Translations under genes and position numbers: made by a program
The notes under the pieces: generated by a model
What the model saw: the letters and a program-made list of their open reading frames with translations, nothing else
Told to the model about the DNA's origin: nothing
The model's database searches: none
In this document: positions 34,401 to 46,512 of the stretch, one piece after another
Position numbering within the stretch: the first letter of the stretch is position 1
Layout: every line of letters begins with the position of its first letter
NCBI RefSeq assembly: GCF_011075055.1
Contig: NC_058146.1
Span: 13,259,320 to 13,323,319, forward strand
Origin: Mangifera indica
Taxonomy: Eukaryota; Streptophyta; Magnoliopsida; Sapindales; Anacardiaceae
Length of the DNA stretch: 64,000 nucleotides
Reading direction: 5' to 3'

Positions 34401-37400
34401 CGGAAGCACTTCACCTCTAACAAAACTTGATGCAGGAGGCCCTGCGGGGCCACCCATGGAAGATGTCAATGACCTTTCACATACCTGCAAATAACATTTT
34501 AAGAGACAAAACATAAAACCACATAAATTCCAAGCATTTAAACAGAGGTGAACAATCAAGAGTTATTTGCATGCAAAGGTAAGAAATCTAGAAATTTATG
34601 ACTCCACTCAAAATAAAAGCCATGTGCAAACATAGTAGCAGAATTTTGCAACTATTACAACAACAGAGAAAGTAGCAAACTCAACCAGCAGAGGGGTTGT
34701 TAAATGCATGTATAAAAGGCTTCTCTCATAAGATTATAAAACCAATCTTAAGAGTGTAGGCTCTTTCATGTTATTCCAAGCTTCAACAAAAACAAGAGCA
34801 GCCACACCTAAATGATAAAACCCAAAATTCAACAAACTACAAGATACATTGTTGAGTTCATTTGACAGGTTTCCTCAATCCTGATGTCCATATTCACAAA
34901 CAAGTGAAAAAGGAAACAAACAACATCAAAGGGCTTACGACAAGACTGCCATCTTCCAAACTTGTTGTATATCTCAGCGTCCAGAAGTCCCGTGCTGCTG
35001 CCAGTGTTGTTGGTGCATAAGTCTGTAATGAGAACAAAAATAAATAAACAGGCACTACAAATATAATTTAGAAAATCAAGTAATAAAAAAATAACTGGTA
35101 GAAGTCTGCCAGAGTTTGAGCTGCAATGAAGGTTCTATTAGTGATTACAACAAACCTGCATGTATATGAGCTCTATTGTTCCTCCATTTCCAGTAGGTAT
35201 TACACTCAACACTTCAAGGCATCGGCAATCACGAAACCAAGATGGACGATCTTTCAGTATTTCAGTGATCTGGAAAAAAATCCATATACAACAATGAACA
35301 AGAAAAAGACCACCATAAATTTTTGCCTTCAAGAAGATAAAAAATAAAATGTAGGAAGACAGGCACCTTTGTGGGATCTAAACTCACGAGACCACAAGCT
35401 CGTGCTGCTACTCCGCTACAATTGCGAGAAACAGCAACGATTCCAATAGAATCCGGACCAGGCTACAAAAGCATCAACAGAAAAGTTAGTTCATGCTAAA
35501 GACACAAATAAGCACAACAATTAATATATGTCAAAAATACTAAAGGTAAAGAAACCAACACCGAAATTTTTATAGATCTACCTTCATCCCAATCATCTGG
35601 ACCCAGTCGACAGCAGTTCCAGTAGCCTTAGGAAGGAACTCTGCCAGAGTCTCCTGTGCTATTGCAAGAAGACTGACACAAGCGGAAAGATATTGACAAG
35701 TTTATTAGCCAAAGCAGAAATTTAAATATCTTGATTGAATTGGTCTAAAGAGGCATTGATTACTAACCCAGCTGGGTTATTAGCATCCCTCTCAGAATGC
35801 TGAGGTGTTGGGTTTTGCTGTTGTTGGTGCTGACCACTCATGACCACAGACTCACAGCTATTGTCTGTGGTCGCAGATGCCTGCTTTGAATCCACAAAAA
35901 TTAAATAAACTTTAAGTATCTTCACTAAGTTATAAATTCTTGCTTTTAACAGTAACAACTCAGATATAATATGCAATACTGTGTGACCAGTATTTAAAAA
36001 TACCAGAATAGGAAACACTTGTGATTGAAAACATCAGAAGGAAACCAAATATAAGGTAGGTTTTATGTGATCGTAAAGTGCTTCAATATCCATGACGGAT
36101 AATGCAGAAAGTATATTCAAGTCAAATGCAACTAATATATTAAAAGAACGTGTTAGAGGAATTATGAATTACTTCAAAATGTAAATTAGCAAAAGGCTAT
36201 GACATGGTAATTCCTGCAAACGAAAAAAATGAGACAGGTATAGCAGTATAGCACCAGGGTAAACTGCAAAAGTGGGGAAGCTTACACTATGCAGTTGTTG
36301 TCGCATGTAGCCATTCTCGTAAACCAAATGTGACACCTGCTTCTGCAGACGGTCATTCTCCTCCATCAAAAGCTTGTTCATGGCACTCAGCTTTCTGTTT
36401 ACCGACTGAAGACGGGAAGCTTCCTTTCTCTGCTTTTCTCTACATCTTTTTTGATAAAAACAAATAGGAAAATGATTTTAAAGGGCTGTTCAAACTGAGA
36501 ACATATCTTCTTGACAAAACAATACACAAAACTTATAAAAAGTTTTGATGAAGCTCTGCATTTTTATTTATTTATTTATTTACTTAGACAAATAGTAGAT
36601 ACAATTTAAACATAATAAAGGGCCCCCATCCATTTTTTATCTACGAAACCTTCAAGCCCAGCAAAACCATTCAAGAACACAGCTTCTTAAAAATTTTCCA
36701 AGATTTTTACAGTATCAAAATATAGTAAGAAGAATGTAACGGATTTAAACACATTATAAATATTGGTTGACAGAAGGTAGAAGAAAATTATCTCCCCGAA
36801 AATGAAGTCAACTCTTAACGATTTACGAAGGTAGCTGAAGAATGATGACTGAACCAGTTTACCAGAAAGATGAAATTTATTGTCAAAGATTCTTTTCATA
36901 ATTCCTTTCTGCAGGCTCAGAAATGTGAAAAAGAAAGGACTGAGGACAACACGAAACTGTCATAGTCCTTCAATTAATTTCACAACCACCCCCATTACAA
37001 AGTGTTAATTTTTGATATATTTATAAACCCATTAAAAAAAGCTACAAAATGGAAGTTTCAGTTTTCACCTTCTGCAAAATGGTTTTAAAAAAAACAGTAA
37101 GGTAAAGTAAACATTGAAGTGAAAAGCCAATTAACTAGCTGTCATCTTCATTTACTTTCAAGAATACTCAAAATGGAAAAAGGCCTGAGCAATTAAGACT
37201 CTGTTCAAAGGAAGAAAAGAAATCTAATTTATGCAATAGATATTCCCACAAGTTCTATAAAATAAAAAATATAAATGGGGAAAACAGGAAACAAAACAGT
37301 ATACAAACGATAAAACAATAAAAAAAAAAAATCAGAGAATAATAAAAAACCAAAACTTTCATAGGACATACATAAACCAGTTTCCTTTTCAAAGAAAACC

Positions 37401-38132
37401 TCAAAGCACAAAAACGCAGCAAAGAAGATGATATAACCCCACACCATTTTAGATAGAAGCATTTCAAGCTTCAAAGACTCGAAACAAAGAGAAGAAAAAA
37501 ATCCAAAATAAAGTAACTTCCTCTCCTCTAAATGAGACATTAAGCAGACCCATAATAGATCACAAGCACGTTAAGAAAATCCAGTACCACTTTCATTTTC
37601 CAAGAGTTCACGTTCAGAAAGTTTACAAGAAAAAGGAATAATTCTTAAAAAATATTATTTATCAAAAAGTGACACGGCCAACCCAAATTTCAAAAGCCAA
37701 AAACTCTTAAAATGAAAGAAAAACAAAAGAAGAAAAGAAACTTTTGAAAAGAAGAATCCATTTTGACCCTCATTTTTTCTAACACAAGAACAAAAACAAG
37801 ATAAAACGTTTACATTTCATCAAAAGAAAACACTCATAAACCCACATTCAGTCACAAAATGAACTCAAATTTTGTCTTTTACAAAAGAAATAAGTTTTTA
37901 TAAGTGTTAGTCACCTGCGGTTTTGAAACCAGACTTTGATCTGCTTAGGCTCAATATTAGAAAGAATAGGACACTCCCGAATCAGCTGTTGCCTTCTCAA
38001 AGAACTAGGTTTGGGGCATTCAGAGTACACCCTCTCCAAAGCGTCAACTTGCTCAGGGGTATATCTCACATATTTACTCGAATCCATTTGCTGCTCCTTG
38101 CTGTTGCTGTGGTGATGCATAGAATGTGCCAT
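31425..38132 (-). CDS. PHB: class III HD-ZIP transcription factor (PHABULOSA/PHAVOLUTA-like)
   Basis: Eighteen exons join in phase to 848 aa: 38132-37915, 36445-36286, 35880-35768, 35672-35582, 35462-35367, 35269-35156, 35022-34939, 34484-34329, 34209-34135, 34055-33949, 33720-33534, 33338-33150, 33048-32968, 32867-32727, 32450-32125, 32035-31924, 31812-31663, 31571-31425. Domain order: homeodomain (about 19-78, ending IEPKQIKVWFQNRR), leucine zipper (about 80-125), START (about 165-375, NNPAGLLAIAQETLAEF, DWVQMIGMKPGPDSIG), then the C-terminal MEKHLA region ending HCLAFMFINWSFV. DNSCESVV followed by a Gln run and RDANNPAG, and CARPGGFPSSQVILPL, fit PHB/PHV (ATHB14/ATHB9) better than REVOLUTA or ATHB8/15. 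Role: nuclear regulator of adaxial leaf identity, meristem and vascular pattern. The exon count equals that of Arabidopsis HD-ZIP III genes. No lesion seen. Confidence 0.97.
35451..35590 (-). promoter_or_regulatory. miR165/166 target site, split by intron 4
   Basis: GGGATGAAG (35590-35582) at the end of exon 4 joins to CCTGGTCCGGAT (35462-35451) at the start of exon 5. The spliced sequence pairs with the conserved miR166 with four imperfect positions, three of them near the miRNA 3' end and one at its 5' base, as in PHB/PHV. The site codes for GMKPGPD of the START domain. Unspliced RNA lacks it, because the 119-nt intron 35581-35463 separates the halves. Confidence 0.93.
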
Positions 38133-38255
38133 ACGCAAAACTTCGAAAAAGAAACAAATTTTCACTCAAAGAACCAAAAACAAAGACAAACCCAGATGGA
38201 GTTTTCTGCCTAAAACCGAAACAGACAGTGGTTTAATAAACGCTCTTGATCTTCT

Positions 38256-38333
38256 TCAGTGTTTTGAGTAAGAATTCGTGGTATTGTTCAAAGGCAGGCT
38301 CTCTCCACCAAGAGAGCCCACTCTCTCCTTCAT
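38256..38333 (-). CDS. upstream ORF in HD-ZIP III leader (25 codons)
   Basis: An ATG at 38333 opens a 25-codon frame (MKERVGSLGGESLPLNN...) ending in TGA at 38258-38256, 123 bases before the main ATG at 38132. It is the only ATG in the last 200 bases before the main start, and the surrounding CT-rich sequence looks like a leader. Whether it is transcribed depends on where the 5' end lies. If present it could lower translation of the main frame. Confidence 0.45.
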   Translation of the reverse strand: MKERVGSLGGESLPLNNTTNSYSKH

Positions 38334-38567
38334 CAGTTTCTAGCTCTCTGTAAACAAATACTAAACCCTGAGTGGTGAAATGAAGCCGAAAGTTGAAGAA
38401 CCAAGGAGCTTAAAGAAGGGACCACTTGTCTTTATCTTAGACACCAATCTCGAGATTCTTTTACTTCTTCTTACAGAGAAACCAAAATAAAAATTAAATT
38501 ATTTTTCAAAAAGATAAATACACATGGTACGTATAACAGCCAGAGTATAAGTTAATGATAAATTAGA

Positions 38568-39308
38568 GGCCAAAGGGCTCTTTCCCACCCACGGATTACT
38601 GTTTTCCTAATATTCCTTTTAACTTTAAAAATCTCAAAAATCCATCTATAAATAGTTAAAATTAATAATAATAAAAATAAAATTATTATTTTATTTATAA
38701 TATTAAAAATAAACTAAAATATAATCTCTTTTTCCTCCCATAAACTTTAAAAACTAAAAATTTTTCTCTAACTAAAATTTAAAAAAATGACAGTTTCCCC
38801 CTAAGATTTGGTTTCTAGATCTCTGACACTAAATCAAGCAACATTGTCGGTCGTCTATCCCTTCCGAAACTTTCTCTCCCTCCGACGGTCTCTCTTCACC
38901 CATTTGGACGCCCGTTCGATGTCGATCTTTTTCTGAAAGACGAAAAGTTTTGTCTTCATCTTCTATCGTCTTCAAGTCTCATTCGATGTCGATCAGACGA
39001 CCAAATAGATGAAAAGAGACCGTCAGAGGAAGAGGAAGCTTCAGGAGGGATAGACGATCAACAACGATGTCGGATTTGATGTTGAAAATCTGAAAACCGA
39101 ACCCTATGGGGAAACTATCATTTTTTAAAACTTAGACTGAGGGTAAATTTTTAGTTTTTAAAGTTTAGGGAGAAAAAATAAATAAAATGTTAAAAGATTA
39201 AAGTTCTGTTAATTTTAACCGCTCATAAATGAGTATTTATGATTTTTAAAATAAAAAAGGATACTTAAAAAAAACAACCATCTTTCGGTGGGAAATAGTC
39301 CTCTGGCC
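38568..39308. mobile_element. non-autonomous MULE-like element, family member 2
   Basis: Left end GGCCAAAGGGCTCTTTCCCA; right end, read inward, GGCCAGAGGACTATTTCCCA. The 9-bp flanks TAAATTAGA (38559-38567) and TAAAATGGA (39309-39317) agree at 7 of 9. The core 38820-39090 is a palindrome (gtcggtcgtctatccctt ... agggatagacgatc). No transposase. It sits about 440 bases upstream of the HD-ZIP III start codon. Confidence 0.75.
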
Positions 39309-39389
39309 TAAAATGGATTTAAATGAGTGTGAGCTTTAAAAGATTTTGTACTATTAAATGCATATTAAAACCACTTATTTAAAAATTAG

Positions 39390-39990
39390 ATTAGGTCTAT
39401 CTATTTAACGAATCAAAAATTAGCTTCGAACTTTAGTTTAGTTAATATTAAAAAATAATTTATTAATTAATTTAATTAAATTTGATCAAAATTGAATAAA
39501 TTAATTAAATTGAAAAAATCAAATTTGAGATATTTTAAAAAAATTAATTATTTTTTAAAGTAATTTAATTATTTTAGATTAAACTAGATGAATTTTTGAA
39601 AATCTATGAGAAAAATATAAATTCAAAAACAAAAAGAAAAAAAAGTATCACATATCCATTCAAATATCTTTTATATGCAATAACTTATAGAACTATATAT
39701 TTTTTTCTATACCACGAGATGAGATATTTTTTCATCTAATTTTTTTATTAAAATCAAGTGAATAATTGTCACTCTGTTTTAATTATTATAAGTATAAGTA
39801 TCCTGATTAATTTTATTTTTATATAAAATTTTAAGCAAAATCGATTGATTAATCTAATATTATTTTAAAAAATTCATTATAATGTGATAACAAGTTGAAC
39901 TGATAGATTCTCGATCAAACTATAAATCAGTAAAACAACTGATTCAATTATTAATCCGATTTTAAAAATATTGCTTAAAATATGTTTAAC
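39390..39990. repeat. dispersed repeat, copy 1 (partner 51470-52075)
   Basis: About 600 bases match 51470-52075 in the same orientation with many substitutions. Common landmarks are gatgaatttttraaa, tatccattsaaat, caataayttatagaa and the end rtccgattttwaaaa. AT-rich and non-coding. The second copy has TTTTAAAAC-type inverted ends. Confidence 0.6.
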
Positions 39991-40520
39991 CAACTAAACT
40001 CACAGTTTGGAAATTATGATTTGCTTTGTACAAATTAAAATAATATTATTTTAATTATTATATATCAAAATGATATTATTTTTGTATTTTTTATATAATA
40101 ACAAATCGAGCTCAATTTAAACTCTTAAATTCAAATTCAAATTCAATTCCTTTTAAACTAAATTAAATTTAAATTAATTTGAAAAATGTTTATCAAACTT
40201 AAATCTATATTTGAACTCAATTATTTCAAACCGATCTAGACTTGAACTTACCCAAACCCCACTCGAATTCATGGTAAGTTATTTCCTAGAGATTCACGGA
40301 TTGAGAGAATAATTATAATTGAAAATTGTTTGTGGCGAAAATATCTTTTCAACCCTTCAAGTTTTTTAATTTATTTTGTTAATGCTTTTTAGTATTTTTT
40401 TTTTGTAAAAATATAATCAAAGTTGAAATTTTTAATAATAAATACCTTTTTGCACAACCATATCATGGCAATTATTTTGTATTAAATTGATGAAATGATC
40501 ATTTTAACATTATAGAAAAT
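39991..40520. other. AT-rich intergenic, nothing recognised
   Basis: No gene, tRNA or clear element boundary seen. Confidence 0.5.
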
Positions 40521-40525
40521 ATTAA

Positions 40526-41205
40526 ATAACTATTTTTCACCAAAGTTTGATGAATTAAACAAATTTTACCCTTAAAATTAAAAAAAATCAAATTTTCACA
40601 TGTCATCTAAATTTATTAGTGAATCTATTTGATTTTTTTAAAATAATTATTTTATTAAAATTACAAAATTATTATTGACACTTAATAGAATTATTAAATT
40701 ATCAATATATTCTTTTCAATTTAAATTCATAGATTAGACTTCTAAAAATATCTAAACTTTAATCAACTTTAATATGTCGTTTCTTTCAAGAGTATAACTA
40801 TCATTCTTAAAACTATTGAGTGTATATTAAAATTTTAAAACTTTTTTTATAGTGTAACTATCATTTTTTAAAACTATTGAGGGAGTATATTAAAATTTTA
40901 AAATTTTTAAAAATACCTCTAAAATTTTAGGGAAAACCCCCTAAAATTTTATTAACACCCTTAAACTTTTCAAAAAGTAACTTTATCCCCTAAACTTACA
41001 ACAAGAGAAAATAACAAATTAAGGGGAAAAATAAATAGAGAAAATAAAAAAATTTAATCAAAATATTCTTTCTACCCTTTCATTTAATAGAATTCATTGA
41101 TTGATATAGATGAAGTAGATAGGAGATGAAAATTTGGCATTTTGAAAATTAATAAGTGGTAATCATCGTATCAACAAACCTTGGGTGGGTAACAATTTTT
41201 TGGTC
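40526..41205. mobile_element. degraded member of the MULE-like family (probable)
   Basis: The left side reads taactatttttcaccaaag and the right side caaaccttgggtgggtaac, like the subterminal parts of the other members, but the GGCC termini and the 9-bp flanks are not convincing. Confidence 0.35.
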
Positions 41206-41547
41206 GAAATATTGAGGTAATGATTTTATTTGATAAAAAGAATTTGAATATACTTTTAAACTTTAAAAATATTATCATTATCGTCGACCACTTATTTTGT
41301 TACAGAGATGTTAGTTCAATCGTGTATAATATTATGTATCAAGATTCAAGATTTTAATTTTTGTATCATATCATATTATAAAATTACCTTTAAAAAATAA
41401 TAAAATTTCTAATTATTGTAATAATATCTAAAAAAATATTATAAACACCTATAAAATTTTAAAATTCTCAAACAAATCCTTATCAAATTATCATTTCTAA
41501 AAAAAGTTGTGTTAATTCTTAAATATATATCATTTTTCAAATATATA

Positions 41548-42367
41548 GGCCAAACGACTATTTCCCACCTAGTTTTGATGATTCTTAAAGTCACATTTAT
41601 AAGATTTTAAAACCCAAAATCCTATCTATGGACCAACTGTAGTTAAAATTTTTTGTTAAAGATAAGGATAAAATTGTTATTTTACTAATAATATTTAAAA
41701 AAATATAAAATTCATTATATTTTTCCTTTGAGTTTTAAAAACTAACAACTTCACCTCTCTGTAAAGTTTTTTAACTTTAAAAAGTCACATCCCCCCCCCC
41801 CCCAACCACCATCTTTGACGCCAACGATCTCCCTTCTTCACCCTAAACCATTGTTGACTCTATCTCTTTACCTCTATAGTCGGATCTGCTTGTTGACAGT
41901 GCTAGTTTTGTCAAATCTAGACATGTCGACAACTCCAGATGAATCATCTGGATGCATCATCATCTAGACAATGATTTGTTTGGATTTAACAAGATCTTGC
42001 ACTGTCGAAGAATGAATCCAGTTAAAGAGGTGAAAAGATAAATTTGGCAACGACTTAGGGTGAAGAAGGGAGATTGTCAGCACTAGAGGGGTGAAGAAAC
42101 AAACTCTAGGTTTGGAGGGGAGGAATTTTATTTTTCAAAGTTAGAAAATTTTAAACAAGAATGAAGTTGTGAGTTTTTAAAACTTAGAAAAAAAAATTTT
42201 TTAAATGTTATATATTTTTAATATTATTAATATAATAACAATTTTTCTATATTTCTAATAACAAAATTCTAACAATTGATCTATAAATTAAATTTTCAAA
42301 TTTTCAAATACCATAGATATAACTTTAAAAATACATTAAAACTTAGATGGGGCATAGCTCTTTGGGC
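41548..42367. mobile_element. non-autonomous MULE-like element, family member 3
   Basis: Left end GGCCAAACGACTATTTCCCA; right end, read inward, GCCCAAAGAGCTATGCCCCA. A perfect 9-bp flank AAATATATA is present at 41539-41547 and 42368-42376. It contains a C run near 41790 and a palindromic core around 41810-42070. No coding capacity. Confidence 0.85.
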
Positions 42368-42734
42368 AAATATATATATTTCTTACTTAGTATTATATAA
42401 AATATATTTCATACGGCAGGATAAAATACTTATATATATATAAAAAAAAAAAAATTGTTATGAGTAGACTATCATACCCTTTAATTGTTTTGGAGATTGT
42501 GACAGTGAAAGAAGCAGAAAACGTACGCCAACCGACAATTACAAAGTCAAAATGTTAAGAGACAAATAAGTCAAATTGGTAACATGGTCATATAAAATGT
42601 TTATAGTATAAAAAATATTGGGTATTCTACTTAATGTCACATTTTAATAGAAAACAAGTTACACATGAATAGCCTTTATAATATAGACATTTCATTTCCT
42701 TAGTGTTTTTTCAATAAACCCATATATATACAGT

Positions 42735-42895
42735 TGGATATATAATTAGATATATAAATGATATATATTATCATATATGATTAAATAATTTTAAATAAAA
42801 AATAAAATAACATCTAATCACATAATAATATATCATCTATATATCTATGTATATACTAAAAAATATATACATATAGTATTATTCATTTGGAAGTG
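42735..42895. repeat. small AT-rich MITE-like foldback
   Basis: Inverted AT-rich ends (tatatgatataatata-type) surround the core attaaataattttaaa...aaaataaaataa. Related copies lie at 49020-49180, 50680-50800, 52110-52210 and 23340-23490. Confidence 0.5.
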
Positions 42896-43247
42896 CATGC
42901 GTTGAAGGTCTAGAGCTTTCTTCATTCTTATCCCATAGGGTAATAATGTTATAATTGAAAATTAGTTAGTTAAAACTGTTCTTACTTTATAAAGATATTA
43001 CTTCGATTCAACAAGCCGATGCTTTGAACATATTTATTTTCATGGTTTTATTTTTAAAATGTTAAGATATTATTTATTTAAACACAAAATTAGTCACGAT
43101 TTTTTAGTTTTACAACTCAAAATATATTTTATATTTACACCATTCGAGTCAGTCTTGAATCAACCAAAGTCAAACCAAACTTGAGTTCAAGCTACTCAAG
43201 TTCAACTCTTGAATCGAGCTTGAGCTTGATAATAGATGGCTCGGTGA

Positions 43248-44047
43248 GCTCACAAGCTCATAACTCAGTGCGAGTAAAAATATCAGTAAACTTCTAATAA
43301 TTTCAAATTTTATATTTACACCTTACAAATTTTATTTTGTTATTTTAAATAAAGAAGTAATTGATAAATATATAAATTATAGGTTTAAATGTATTTTTTT
43401 AAAATTAATAGGGTATAATATAATTTTTCGAACAGAGCTCGAGTCAATTTTTTATATCTAAAGATTGAGCTTGTGCATGAGCTAAGATCTTATCGGCTTG
43501 CCAAGCTTGAGCTCTAGATATATACATTTGAGACATCATTCGGTTTAACTCATTTGCATTTTTATATTTAATATCTCTCTTTTGCTTTAAAAAAATGATA
43601 AAGGACATTAAAAATCGATAAATTATCTTTTAATTTATAATTTATGGTAGTTAATTTTAGGGAAATTAAAATAATTACCTTTTTTTTGGGGTAATAAAAA
43701 ATTTACCCCTAATTTTAGGGTTTAAAAGAAATTAACCACACTTTAAAAGATTTAAACGAAAATACCTTAAATATCTTATAAAATACTAAAGTTATCTTTC
43801 TTTTATTCCATATTTTGGGAAATTAATTAAATTACCCTTTTCTAAGGGTAATAAACAAATTTATTCCTAATTTTACAAGTTCACAACTTAGTGTGAGTAA
43901 AAATATCAAAAAATTGTGAATAATTTCAAATTTTATATTTACACCTTACAAATTTTATTTTGTTATTTTAAATATAGAAGTAATTAATAAATATATAAGT
44001 TATAAATTTAAATATATATTTTTTAAATTAAGAGGGTATAATATAAC
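43248..44047. repeat. direct repeat of ~175 bp, two copies
   Basis: 43248-43422 and 43877-44047 match closely in the same orientation (aatttcaaattttatattta, caccttacaaattttatttt). Between them are GAGCTTGAG-rich sequence and short GGGTAATT / TTACCC motifs at 43650-43860. No gene. Confidence 0.7.
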
Positions 44048-44049
44048 AC

Positions 44050-45000
44050 AATTTTTATAAATAAATTTGTATATAAAAAATATTTATATGACACATATTA
44101 TTCTTTTAAATATTGATAAACCATCCCAAGACATTATATAATAAATAAATAAATAAATAAAAATATAAATATATTTCCATTATATTTTATAATAACTTAA
44201 TTCTAAAATAAGGTCGTTGTCCCGTCAATACGAATAGGGATTTCCAAAATAAACTAGAGGAAGGACAAAAACAACCCCTACAAGTGGATGAGTGAGACAT
44301 TAACCTATAATTATTACACTAAATAAGTATATTGTTGGTGGGTCTTCAACTCATGCTCTCATTCATGTTTAGATATAGATCTAACCGTTTGTATTATCAA
44401 ATCATGATTGTGTTTCAGGTTATGGATCCTCAATTCTAACTCGATCTAAAATAAATACGTATCGAAAATTTTTAACTCTAACCTACCCTGAAATATGTTC
44501 TGGTTGACCTGATACAATCAGAAATTACATGAAATTATCTATTGTTTTTATTTTCTTAAGTATTTTTACAATTTTAATTTATTCACCAAATTACTTTAAC
44601 CTACTATCAACAATACACATAATATAATATTTTATTTTATTTATAAATGGTTTAAAAAATTTACATACAAAAACCTTTAATATATATCTATAATCTTAAT
44701 AAACAAATCTTATTTTCACTATTAGAATAGTAAAAAAAGTTAAATAAAAATAAAAAATAATTGAAATAATTATACCCATGTGAAGATACAATTATTTAAA
44801 ATATATAAAAATTTTAATTACTTCGATGTTTGTCTTTCAACATTTTTTTAATCTATTCCTAACAAATCTTAATATAACAAATATGTCTCTAAATATTTGG
44901 ATTAATTAGAGATACTTTTATATCAATTCTAACACAATTTTATTTTGTTTTGAATTATATTATATTGATTCAAATTAAATTTTGCATAAAAAAATTTAAT
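44050..45000. other. AT-rich intergenic, nothing recognised
   Basis: Includes an AAAT microsatellite near 44140-44165. No coding signal. Confidence 0.5.
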
Positions 45001-45194
45001 CTTAATTTGATTTAAATCTGGGTACGATAAAATAAAATAATAAAAAGAATGGGAAAGAAGCAAAACGAAGGAATAAATGAGGGACTGCATTTTCGTCTGC
45101 CAACCCGGGCACCTTTTTCTTTCCTTTTATTATTTTGACTGATGCTGATGGGTTTTGACTCGATTTCTCTGCCACGGCCTCTTTCGGCAATATG

Positions 45195-45276
45195 GACATG
45201 ACATGCATGGATGATGTGTAAACATACATGTATGCATGTATGCTGCATGTTATTGATGTAGTGATGCATGTGTGGG
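45195..45276. promoter_or_regulatory. cluster of CATGCA/TGCATG (RY-type) motifs
   Basis: Within about 80 bases there are several copies of CATGCA or TGCATG (acatgcatgg, tatgcatgtatg, gctgcatg, gatgcatg). RY motifs bind B3 factors in seed promoters, but no gene start is evident nearby, so function is unsure and the cluster may simply be a short repeat. Confidence 0.35.
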
Positions 45277-45510
45277 CATACGGATGGCATCATGTTTGCG
45301 ACGTCCGTGAAGAAAGAAAGTGGAAGTGGCAATTTTTGCTTTAGTGTTCAAGTCGGGCGGGTTAACCCGGACCCGAAAAAATTCGGTTTTTCATATGGGC
45401 CCATGGCTTCGACTGGAGGATATTGGGCCTATCCCAGTCCATTTTATAATTATTTTTTTCTTTCTCAAAGTATTTCACAAAATTTTGTGATGCAAATTAT
45501 CTGCTGTTAG

Positions 45511-46503
45511 ATATTAATATTATAATATTAAAATGATTCATCTTGTATTAATATTTTTAGACCAAGATCAAATCTCTAAACTAGTCAAATGGCCTACATA
45601 CGAGTTAACTGATTGGATAAATCAATCAGATCAGTTTGAGTTAATTTAATTTCAAAACATGTTTTAATTATTTATCAACATTAGTATGATTATCAAACTA
45701 ATTTAACCCATCAGTTAAATCATAGTCTAACACAATTTACTTAATTTAACTTTAAGACAATTTGATTTGATGGGTAAAATGAGTCTTAAATATAACTTGA
45801 GCCAAATTTATCTTCAACCAATCTGATTCGAATTTTAGAACGATGTTTGTCATACAATTTGCTGTAAAGAGAATTAATGATGTAAAAGGATTAAATCACT
45901 GACAATACAAGTAACATCAATTCCATTTGTACAACAAACATTACAACAACTCCAAGAAAACATGATTAAGATTATAATCTAATTAAGGCTATAATTAAAG
46001 AATGATAACTTTTTCAATTAATCTTCATGATTTTTTAGTTCAAATATTGATGTCTCCCTAATCCCAAATTTCATGAGAATTAAAAAAGAAAAAAAAAATC
46101 TTTAAAGCTTTATGATCTCTAAAGTTTATTGGTAAACATACTTAAAAACAAATTAGCCCTATATATAAGACAATAATAATAACAAAGTTAAAAGGAAGAA
46201 GAAAGGGACAAGAGATAAATTTGAGAAGATTAAGAAGATGAGGAGAATTAATCAACATTTAATTACAAACTAATTAGTGTAAGTGGGGTTTGCTGACTTT
46301 AATTGATTAATGATAAAGCAGGTGATTAGTTGGGGAGATTAAGATTAGTCAACTTTAATTGGAATGAATGGATTCATACACTAATTCTTTTTCTAGCCAT
46401 CACCTTTCACAAGTTTTCATGCCATTTAATATCATTAAGCAATTAATTTCTTGATTAGGGGATGTAGGGTTATATATGTTTGCAATAATTAATTTTACAC
46501 AAG
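45511..46503. other. AT-rich intergenic
   Basis: 45560-45840 carries CAAACT/GTTTGA-type sequence (gatcagtttgagttaattt) of the dispersed family. Nothing else recognised. Confidence 0.4.
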
Positions 46504-46512
46504 TAAATAAAA

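Noticed and set aside
45002..45510. Three overlapping frames rich in His, Met and Ser
   Set aside because: They reflect the ATGCATG-type repeats and have no common domain or splice signals.
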